Below, in pieces: positions 1 through 4,749 of a stretch of DNA of 5,022 nt. Made by a program: the position numbers and the translations under genes. The DNA is taken from assembly GCA_031262205.1 (NCBI GenBank), contig JAISID010000087.1, forward strand, positions 1-5,022, written 5' to 3'. Below the pieces are notes generated by a model, which saw only the letters and a list, made by a program, of their open reading frames with translations, made no database searches and was not told the DNA's origin. The number at the start of each line of letters is the position of its first letter. Positions within the stretch are counted from its first letter, which is position 1. The stretch comes from Holosporales bacterium (lineage in GTDB: Bacteria; Pseudomonadota; Alphaproteobacteria; RUG11792).

Positions 1-1
1 G

Positions 2-23
2 AAATGTTTCACGTGAAACATTT
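2..23. other. parS: parS centromere site (ParB-binding palindrome)
   Basis: Positions 2-23 form a perfect 22-bp palindrome whose central 16 bases (5-20) read TGTTTCACGTGAAACA, the canonical bacterial parS sequence. In established systems the CTP-dependent clamp protein ParB loads here, spreads along flanking DNA, and works with ParA and SMC to segregate the replication origin region. The match to the core is exact and is extended by AAA/TTT on either side, so a chance occurrence is very unlikely. No parA or parB gene lies in the window; they could be to the left or elsewhere on the replicon. Chromosomal parS sites usually cluster near oriC, but plasmids and some phages carry them too. Confidence 0.95.
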
Positions 24-127
24 TATAATTTAGCGCCAAACTCGCATCGTTCTCAACGAGTTGTGAAGCTGGTTTTATATAAGCGAGAATTATCTACCTA
101 AGATAGGATACAAAGATAATCATATAA

Positions 128-328
128 TTATTCGCCGTGTTTGTCTCTTACGACGTATTTAGGATTTGAATATATACTCCGCAGATCGCGAATCAAAGTT
201 CGACAGGCGTTCTCTCTATCCTTTTGTGCCAGCCTGGCTTCGGTCGGCTCGGGCAGCGGAGCCGCTGGAGTTTTTGTAAACGAATTATTTTGTAATTTTC
301 CAAAATCGTTAAAACCTCGTCGAGGCAA
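128..328 (-). CDS. small hypothetical protein, TTG start
   Basis: A 66-codon reading frame ends in TAA at 128-130. I do not recognise the family. The product is hydrophilic and charge-balanced: a short Phe/Asn/Lys N-terminus, a Pro-rich linker at about residues 21-29 (TPAAPLPEP), then an Arg/Glu/Lys-rich half that could be helical (EARLAQKDRENACRTLIRDL), ending in KHGE. There is no signal peptide or membrane segment. The only start codon available is TTG at 326-328, because an in-frame TAA lies 15 bases upstream (344-346) and no ATG or GTG occurs inside; no clear ribosome binding site is visible. A promoter-like sequence abuts the start. The opposite-strand frame across the same bases is less protein-like. 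It could be a genuine small gene or the tail of a decayed longer one. Confidence 0.42.
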   Translation of the reverse strand: MPRRGFNDFGKLQNNSFTKTPAAPLPEPTEARLAQKDRENACRTLIRDLRSIYSNPKYVVRDKHGE

Positions 329-335
329 TATCCGT

Positions 336-365
336 ATCGTAGGTTAAGAGATATGATTTTGTCAA
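336..365 (-). promoter_or_regulatory. putative sigma-70-type promoter for the 128-328 ORF
   Basis: On the minus strand a perfect -35 hexamer TTGACA (360-365) is followed after 18 bases by TACGAT (336-341), a 4-of-6 match to TATAAT. Transcription would begin only a few bases before the TTG at 328, implying an almost leaderless mRNA. That agrees with the lack of a ribosome binding site but is unusual for a TTG start, so the real TSS or start may differ. Predicted by eye only. Confidence 0.3.
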
Positions 366-790
366 AATTTTGAGAAACGGCGTTTTAGATCGTCTTTAAG
401 GCGCAATCCTAGAATAGGACGATATCTTAGAGAACAACGCTAGGATAAACGTATAAAAACGAGTATTGAAACAGTCTGCGTATTTCTGAACGTAAATTCC
501 GTAAGATTTTGTGAAACTACTTATATTAAAAGTATGATTGAAGGTATAAAAACAGCTAATCTTGTTAATGTAAATAAAAACATAATCCTTTCTTTGTTAA
601 ACAAATTCAGAGATAGTTTTGTTAAACTTAATGTTATTTTAAAGTTCGTCTTGTTAGTGGAGCATATGCCAAAATAATCGTTTTTGGTATGAAAAAACGA
701 GACGATAAGGTTTAACATTCAAATTGTTAAAAATATATCTACCTCAGAGTTAATGTCTCGATGGAGTTTTTAAGAGATCGAGAGTATATT
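347..790. other. AT-rich intergenic stretch without a credible gene
   Basis: No convincing gene is visible on either strand. A 65-codon minus-strand frame (521-718) exists, but it is dominated by Leu/Ile/Phe/Asn/Lys, as expected of AT-rich DNA, has no ribosome binding site and matches nothing I know. Two small inverted repeats occur: TCCTA-GAA-TAGGA near 408-420, and an imperfect hairpin at about 663-691 pairing CCAAAA with TTTTGG and CATA with TATG. Neither is followed by a U-tract in the right place to be called a terminator. Confidence 0.5.
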
Positions 791-1261
791 TAAGGGAATT
801 ACATACTTGACTAGCCGATATAACTGTAATTTATAATAAAGGTATATAAAAATTTGTAAACGATTTAGTCTAGTTGATTTTTTAAACAATATCCAAATTT
901 TGAATCGTTAAGATTGGTAAACGGTACAAAACGTCCATATTGTATAAAGTATAAATGTTTCCATATATAAGAAACCAATACCTTATTGTCGTCGCAATTA
1001 CCGTAAGCATTTTCAGTTAGAGTTAATACGATTCTAGAAGATAGTAAACTTCCTTTATAAAAGCTATATTCTTGTTAATCCTAAGAAAGGCATATCGTCT
1101 ATTAAATTGAAAGAGTATACAACTATAGTTTCAAGAAGTTTATAAGTATGCTTAAAGTAATCTATTTATAAGATTGTATTTGTAAGACCATAACCGCGCG
1201 TTATAGGGGATGATCCCCATAAACAAAACTGTTTTGGCTAGCTTTGTATGTAATTCCCTTA
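791..1261. repeat. 471-bp segment bounded by 26-nt imperfect inverted repeats (MITE-like)
   Basis: The left arm (791-816) reads TAAGGGAATTACATAC, then TTGA, then CTAGCC. The reverse complement of 1236-1261 reads the same 16 bases, then AAAG, then CTAGCC. The arms therefore match at 22 of 26 positions, with all four mismatches in one central block. The segment between has no open frame long enough to be a transposase, so the layout resembles a miniature inverted-repeat element or the collapsed remnant of an insertion sequence. No clean target-site duplication is visible; the flanks share only ATTTAA-like sequence (787-792 and 1261-1266). It could instead be a long-range regulatory stem. Mobility is inference; the inverted match is directly seen. 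Confidence 0.5.
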
Positions 1262-1282
1262 TTTAAAGTAATTTATTTATAA
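1152..1282. repeat. pair of 20-nt direct repeats, about 111 bp apart
   Basis: TTAAAGTAATCTATTTATAA (1152-1171) recurs as TTAAAGTAATTTATTTATAA (1263-1282), 19 of 20 identical. Each copy is followed, after 29 bases (first) or 20 bases (second) that contain ACCGC, by a 22-nt hairpin (1201-1222 and 1303-1324). The two copies therefore look like diverged members of one repeat unit of roughly 60-70 bases. The first lies inside the 791-1261 inverted-repeat segment and the second begins just outside its right arm. Confidence 0.6.
1201..1222. repeat. hairpin A of the repeat unit
   Basis: The 22 bases fold as TTAT, a bulged A, GGGGA, loop TGA, TCCCC, ATAA: two helices of 4 and 5 perfect pairs separated by one bulged base. 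The structure is nearly symmetric, so it could form on either strand. It has no adjoining U-tract and is not a typical intrinsic terminator. Confidence 0.6.
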
Positions 1283-1302
1283 AAACCGTAATCATTACCG
1301 CC

Positions 1303-1324
1303 TGCTAAGGAATGATTCCCAGCA
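1303..1324. repeat. hairpin B of the repeat unit
   Basis: The 22 bases fold as TGCT, a bulged A, AGGAA, loop TGA, TTCCC, AGCA. Architecture, length, bulge position and loop sequence are the same as in hairpin A. Three base pairs are swapped by compensatory change (T-A to G-C, A-T to C-G, G-C to A-T) and one is broken (A opposite C at the first pair of the upper helix). On the minus strand it resembles the GGGA...TCCC dyads of repetitive extragenic palindromes common in proteobacteria, but I cannot assign a named family. Confidence 0.55.
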
Positions 1325-1469
1325 TAACGACGTTAGCGCATTAGTCCGCGTTGCAAATCGCTTCTTCCTCAAATGCCGGTGTTAACAACAAGCAATTAGA
1401 CTATAAGACATAAACCTCCCCCCAATAATATTTATCTTTTGGAACGGGAAAAACGAGACCGATTTATAA

Positions 1470-1655
1470 AGCATTCTTGTCAACGGCTATGATTATAAAG
1501 TAGAGCTATTATGGAAGAATTACGACGGCTTGCTCAATGAAGGAAGCTGTATTACAGAGTCAATCGCAGCGATGATGTTTTTGCAAATGGACGAGGCATG
1601 TAAATGGCATAGCAAAGACAAGGTTGGTAAAGTTCAAAGAGTTGTGCAAGGATAA
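1470..1655 (+). pseudogene. coding remnant without a start codon
   Basis: A 61-codon frame follows an in-frame TAA (1467-1469) and ends at TAA 1653-1655. It has no initiation codon at its head; the first in-frame ATG is at 1572. It includes LVNGYDYKVELLWKNYDGLL and MMFLQMDEACKWHSKDKVGK. By hand count about a third or more of its codons begin with G, and A is common in the second position, both typical of true coding DNA and unlike the AT-rich flanks. Upstream the same frame back to 1326 is open except for TAA at 1383, 1404 and 1467, so a longer decayed gene is possible. I do not recognise the family. A ribosome binding site with a second broken ORF lies about 65 bases downstream. It could still be a chance open frame. 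Confidence 0.35.
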
Positions 1656-1720
1656 GTTCTGTAAACAAGAAACCGTAATCATAGTCAAGACAATCTTTAT
1701 TTGCCTTTATTAAGAGAGTT

Positions 1721-1764
1721 AAGGAGTAATCATGTCTAACTTGGAATTGTCCCTAATCCTTTAG
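1721..1764 (+). pseudogene. strong Shine-Dalgarno and 10-codon ORF, probable gene start remnant
   Basis: AAGGAG (1721-1726) lies five bases before ATG (1732-1734), an almost ideal ribosome binding site. The ORF reads MSNLELSLIL and stops at TAG 1762-1764, which overlaps the antisense of the ATPase stop codon. Such a good initiation region is unlikely to serve a 10-residue peptide; the likelier reading is the 5' end of a gene whose body was lost when this DNA was joined to the ATPase gene, or a chance match. The N-terminus is reminiscent of tail tape-measure proteins of tailed phages, but ten residues cannot support that assignment. Confidence 0.35.
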
Positions 1765-3206
1765 TTTTCTTGGAGAAAAACGGACGGGACATACTTTCTT
1801 GAAATCGTTCCGTTTTGAATTTTGGTTTTGCAATCGTCCGAGAGAGTTTTAAATCCGTCGTTTGAAACTGCGTATTCTTTGAGCTTTTGCATGCTTTCCC
1901 CGCGACAAATCATTTCATTTATATCTTTCCCAATTTTCAAAATTTCACAAATAATCGTTCGTCCAGTCGCGGCGTTTTTCCTAACGAGTCTTTGAGAAAT
2001 AATCGAGATAATGTTATCGGCTATCAACGAACTTGATATATTAAACTCTCTAAGGCGGGAAACGACGCCGAAACAATCGTTGGCGTGAATCGTTGTAAGC
2101 ACCAAATGTCCCGTCATCGAAGCCCTAACCGCCATCTTGGCCGTTTCTTCATCCCTTATCTCTCCTATTAAAATTACGTCCGGGTCCTGGCGTAATATTG
2201 ATCTCACTCCGTCCGCAAAATTAATAACTCCTCGAACTATCTCCGTTTGGCGAACGTTGGATATCTTGTATTCGACAGGGTCTTCAAGCGTCATTATATT
2301 CCGCGACTTTTTGTCCATGATTTCAATAAGCGAATAGATAGACGTTGTTTTTCCAGAGCCGGTCGGGCCGCAAAAAATAATCGTTCCGTTGGGATAAGCC
2401 GTTATGTTCTTGAGATACTTTGCTTGCTCTTCCGTAAATCCCAGGTTCTCTATCGAGATGAGTTCTTTATCTTTGCCCAATATTCTGATTACTATATTTT
2501 CGCCGTATAACGTTGGATGCGTCGATATTCTAAAATCAACGCTATCTTTTTGAAAATGTCCGGATTGAGGTCTTCTCGTCTCTGAGATATCGAGCTTTGC
2601 AAACGCTTTGAGCGATATCGACAACCGTTGAAATTCATCTATATGCAGCGTCTTATAATCCGTCAAAGTTCCGTCGATTCGAAACATAATTTTAAACGTT
2701 TTTTCGAACGGCGTTATATGAACGTCGGACGCGGATTTTTTCATAGCGTCTATTATAATTTTATTTATGGAATTAGTTTCAGATTGGTTAACCTCTTGAA
2801 ATTTGCGTTTTATAATGCTTTTCGAAGCGACGTAATACAACGGCGCTAAGTCCTTAGTAGTTTCGCGCAAAGACAAAAGACGCGATACTTTGTCTTTCGT
2901 CTCCAGACTATTAGGCTCTGCAATAGCGACGCATACGCATTCTGAAGAAACGTCGAACGGAATAGCGAGGAAATCTTCAAGAGCGCGGTAGTCTATTTCA
3001 TCGATTTTACGAAAGCATTTTAAATCCGTATAATCTAATTCAAAATATTCAGATTTTAACTTCGTTATTTCTTCTTCGTTAAAGTCTCCAATGCTTATGA
3101 GAAAATCGTAGACGTCCGAATCGGTCTCGTCGCTTTTCGCTTGAGCTATCTCGTATATATCGCGGTTAATAACGCCGCGTTCGTATAAGAAATCTAAAAA
3201 CGACAT
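1761..3206 (-). CDS. GspE/PilB-family secretion or pilus assembly ATPase lacking the zinc module
   Basis: The 481-residue cytoplasmic AAA-like ATPase of the type II secretion/type IV pilus superfamily would power pseudopilin or pilin polymerisation. Residues 1-135 match the family's N-terminal domain (FLAIPFDV... then IAEPNS... and YYVASKSIIKRKF). The core shows SASDVHITP (158-166), the arginine-finger segments FRIDG (175-179) and RRPQSGH (211-217), Walker A GPTGSGKTT (280-288), the Asp box TLEDPVEY (306-313), Walker B with catalytic Glu VILIGEIRD (344-352), and the His box TGHLVLTTIHAND (365-377). All catalytic signatures are intact, so it should be active. After SQRLVRK (404-410) the usual tetracysteine zinc-binding loop is missing and the chain goes straight to GRTIICEIL (415-423). 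The ATG at 3206 is forced by an upstream in-frame TAG at 3225-3227; its ribosome binding site is weak. No pilus or secretion partner is nearby. GspE, PilB and MshE subtypes cannot be separated here. Confidence 0.95.
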   Translation of the reverse strand: MSFLDFLYERGVINRDIYEIAQAKSDETDSDVYDFLISIGDFNEEEITKLKSEYFELDYTDLKCFRKIDEIDYRALEDFLAIPFDVSSECVCVAIAEPNSLETKDKVSRLLSLRETTKDLAPLYYVASKSIIKRKFQEVNQSETNSINKIIIDAMKKSASDVHITPFEKTFKIMFRIDGTLTDYKTLHIDEFQRLSISLKAFAKLDISETRRPQSGHFQKDSVDFRISTHPTLYGENIVIRILGKDKELISIENLGFTEEQAKYLKNITAYPNGTIIFCGPTGSGKTTSIYSLIEIMDKKSRNIMTLEDPVEYKISNVRQTEIVRGVINFADGVRSILRQDPDVILIGEIRDEETAKMAVRASMTGHLVLTTIHANDCFGVVSRLREFNISSSLIADNIISIISQRLVRKNAATGRTIICEILKIGKDINEMICRGESMQKLKEYAVSNDGFKTLSDDCKTKIQNGTISRKYVPSVFLQEN

Positions 3207-3296
3207 ACTGCTTCGACCGACTCGCTAAAATTTGTTTAAATCCATAACTCGACGCCCTAGAAATCTCATTTGCTACTCTCTATGCTCATCCTAATT

Positions 3297-3334
3297 AATA
3301 ACGACAAAGCGCCGTTTAAAGGCGGCGGGTTATT
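3297..3334. other. GC-rich stem-loop upstream of the ATPase gene, possible terminator
   Basis: The outer arms AATAAC (3297-3302) and GTTATT (3329-3334) are complementary, and inside them CGCCG (3310-3314) pairs with CGGCG (3323-3327) around an AT-rich loop. Read on the minus strand, the GC helix is followed by CTTTGTCGTTATTAATT, a broken T-rich tail, so it could end leftward transcription before the ATPase promoter. Read on the plus strand, a second 6-bp hairpin, TCTTCT (3334-3339) with AGAAGA (3346-3351), follows immediately. Either a weak terminator or a regulatory structure is possible. Confidence 0.4.
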
Positions 3335-3351
3335 CTTCTATAAAAAGAAGA

Positions 3352-3803
3352 TATCTATATCAAGGATGAATCTCTTTATCTCGCGTCTTAAATGTACATT
3401 CAGTAAGCAAAACTACTAGAAACGCTTAATATCATGAGTCGTTATACCGATATTAGTTCTCCTATAAACAGTATGTCTAAATAAAGTTAAAAAACCGTAA
3501 AGTCATAAGCTCCTATATGTTACGCAGAAGAATCCCTTAGCCAGATGTTATTCCAAATACCTCTTCTCTTAACTCCTTGAACTATCTTCTCTAATACTCC
3601 CATTCTTGATCTTCACTAAGCGCTTTACGTCCATACTTAGTCTTTATATAAAGTTATGCCGTTTGTCTAGCGCTACTGTACTTTAGCCGCTATTAGTAGT
3701 TGGCTCTAACGCATTTCTTAATATGTTACATCCATTCCCTATACGCCTCGCACAGGCTATTCTTCATAAAACCCATTTATCATCCCCTGTTTAATTGGAA
3801 ATT
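3352..3803. other. non-coding stretch with one short ORF and a good ribosome binding site
   Basis: No gene-length open frame exists on either strand. On the minus strand an AGGGG motif lies seven bases before an ATG at 3774-3776 that opens 16 codons (MGFMKNSLCEAYREWM) and stops at TAA 3726-3728. Reading the same frame on leftward gives protein-like pieces, such as KTKYGRKALSEDQEWEY at 3644-3594 and FKELREEVFGITSG at 3581-3540, split by TAA or TAG codons but no TGA until about 3450. This could be a gene that decayed without frameshifts, but other frames of the same DNA also give plausible-looking fragments, so I do not annotate a pseudogene. Confidence 0.35.
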
Positions 3804-3828
3804 AACGACGGCTTGCGCAACCGTCGTT
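3804..3828 (-). terminator. stem-loop downstream of the acidic protein gene, probable terminator
   Basis: AACGACGG (3804-3811) and CCGTCGTT (3821-3828) form a perfect 8-bp GC-rich stem around a 9-base loop, CTTGCGCAA. It lies about 80 bases beyond the stop of the minus-strand acidic protein gene and is the strongest simple hairpin in the window. On the minus strand the tail is AATTTCCAATT, only weakly U-rich, so termination may be inefficient or factor-assisted, or the structure may stabilise the mRNA 3' end. Confidence 0.45.
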
Positions 3829-3908
3829 TATAGGGCTGTCGGGAGATAGTTCCGAAATTGTTTATTGGTTTCTAACATCATTACGCTCTCGTCCGATTTT
3901 AACGACCG

Positions 3909-4553
3909 TTACCTTACTATCGAAATCTGCTGTATTTCGATTCCCCTAGCGTTCGCGATTTCAAAACCTAAACGCACAAACGCTTCATCCGCATAATCTT
4001 CTTCCATACGGACTGAAGTTTTTTCTAATTCTGCGGAACCTTCTGCATTGTCGTCCGATTTGTTTGAGTCGTCGAGTTTATTGCCGTCTGTTTTTAAGTC
4101 GATTTTCTCTTCGGGTTTATTCTCGGTCTCATTGTCGGTTTCCTTCTTAATATCGGTTTTATCGGTCTCTTCTTTATTCTCTTCGTCAGCTTCTTTATCC
4201 TCTTTCTTAGTTTCGGTAATTTCCCCGTCGGCGTTTTTCTCTTTTGTTTCCCCGTCTTCTTCAGACTTTGCGGCTTCTTTATCCTCGGTTTTAGAGTCGT
4301 CTTCGGTTGATTCTTCTTCGTCTGCGGTTTCGCCGTCGGCTTCTTTACCCGACGTATAAATTAACTTTCCGAACGTCTCGTCTGGATTGTACGCTAAATT
4401 TAAAACTTCGGCTTCGTTTTCCGCCGTAAGATTCGTTTCGCCGCTATCCGTTCTATCTTTGTTTTCCGCTTGATGTTCCGCATAAGAAACGTCGTAATCC
4501 GTTAGTTGTAAAATACCGCCCTGAGCAAGCAATAACGCCAGTGTAATAAACAT
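3909..4553 (-). CDS. secreted or membrane-anchored, extremely acidic low-complexity protein
   Basis: 214 residues; family not recognised. Residues 1-17 (MFITLALLLAQGGILQL) are a hydrophobic segment that could be a signal or anchor, but without the Lys/Arg usually preceding one. Residues 18-70 look ordinary. Residues 71-182 are a Glu/Asp/Lys/Thr tract with recurring short units such as DGET, EDKEA and ADEE, expected to be disordered and strongly negative. A compact ordered end follows (YADEAFVRLGFEIANARGIE, then QQISIVR), the likeliest conserved part. No Cys occurs. The ATG at 4553 is preceded by AAGAG at good spacing and no alternative start exists before the in-frame TAA at 4605-4607. It is transcribed divergently from the gene at 4750. 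Possible roles include an envelope or periplasmic linker or cation binding, but none is demonstrated. Confidence 0.8.
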   Translation of the reverse strand: MFITLALLLAQGGILQLTDYDVSYAEHQAENKDRTDSGETNLTAENEAEVLNLAYNPDETFGKLIYTSGKEADGETADEEESTEDDSKTEDKEAAKSEEDGETKEKNADGEITETKKEDKEADEENKEETDKTDIKKETDNETENKPEEKIDLKTDGNKLDDSNKSDDNAEGSAELEKTSVRMEEDYADEAFVRLGFEIANARGIEIQQISIVR

Positions 4554-4589
4554 GGTTGACTCTTCTGAAAAAGGACTATATACAAAAAG

Positions 4590-4619
4590 TTTATGCTGAA
4601 AAAGTTAATAAATTGTTAA
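4590..4619 (-). promoter_or_regulatory. putative promoter of the acidic protein gene
   Basis: On the minus strand TTAACA (4614-4619, 5 of 6 to the -35 consensus) is followed after 18 bases by CATAAA (4590-4595, 4 of 6 to TATAAT). The expected start would give a leader of about 30 bases ahead of the AAGAG ribosome binding site and ATG at 4553. The surrounding DNA is so AT-rich that chance matches are common. Confidence 0.25.
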
Positions 4620-4633
4620 GTATGCATTCGGTT

Positions 4634-4719
4634 CCTATATTTAAAATAGGTCTTTTAATTTTCGTATAATATTGAGATGAAAACGATAGACATATTCGGC
4701 GAAAGCGTATAAAATACGC
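4634..4719 (+). promoter_or_regulatory. divergent intergenic control region: TATAAT box and two small hairpins
   Basis: A perfect TATAAT lies at 4665-4670 on the plus strand, but the hexamer 17 bases upstream (TAAAAT) is a poor -35, so an activator or another sigma factor might be needed if it is used. Just upstream CCTAT (4634-4638) pairs with ATAGG (4646-4650). Downstream GCGTAT (4705-4710) and ATACGC (4714-4719) form a perfect 6-bp stem with an AAA loop, which could be an operator-like dyad. A short ORF (ATG 4677 to TAA 4710-4712, MKTIDIFGESV) starts seven bases after the TATAAT and ends in that stem; whether it is a leader peptide cannot be told. Confidence 0.3.
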
Positions 4720-4749
4720 CATATAGGATTAAAATAAAATAATTATAGT

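Noticed and set aside
141..347. 68-codon plus-strand frame opposite the 128-328 ORF.
   Set aside because: It needs a TTG start without a ribosome binding site and yields a Ser/Arg/Phe-rich product; the minus-strand frame is more protein-like and has a promoter candidate.
521..718. 65-codon minus-strand open frame.
   Set aside because: Low-complexity composition typical of AT-rich non-coding DNA, no ribosome binding site, and no recognisable motif or neighbour support.
542..1210. One plus-strand frame has 18 TAA, 3 TAG and only one TGA (875-877) in about 223 codons, with protein-like runs such as VRLVSGAYAKIIVFGMKKRD and FESLRLVNGTKRPY, inviting a reading with TAA/TAG as glutamine.
   Set aside because: Stop-like codons make up about 9 percent of positions, too many for glutamine, AT-rich DNA favours TAA anyway, and the intact genes here end in TAA. 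Other frames also look superficially protein-like when stops are ignored. A codon-reassignment inference run on the whole genome would settle it.
1382..1420. Minus-strand GGGAGG followed by ATG and a 9-residue ORF (MSYSLIACC).
   Set aside because: Only three bases separate the motif from the ATG, too close for efficient initiation, and the peptide is tiny; chance is sufficient explanation.
1283..1682. 13-nt direct repeat AAACCGTAATCAT at 1283-1295 and 1670-1682.
   Set aside because: A single 13-base match is expected by chance at appreciable frequency in 5 kb of AT-rich sequence, and flanks do not align.
2137..2849. Several plus-strand frames inside the ATPase gene.
   Set aside because: They are antisense shadows of a gene with unambiguous ATPase motifs.
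3520..3546. Minus-strand TGGCTAAGGGATTC resembling hairpin B as a possible third copy.
   Set aside because: It does not fold into the shared hairpin and lacks the 20-nt leader repeat nearby.
4048..4359. 103-codon Ser-rich plus-strand frame.
   Set aside because: It is the antisense of the Glu/Asp/Lys-rich tract (GAA/GAT codons reversed give Ser/Phe/Val), so the serine repeats are an artefact.
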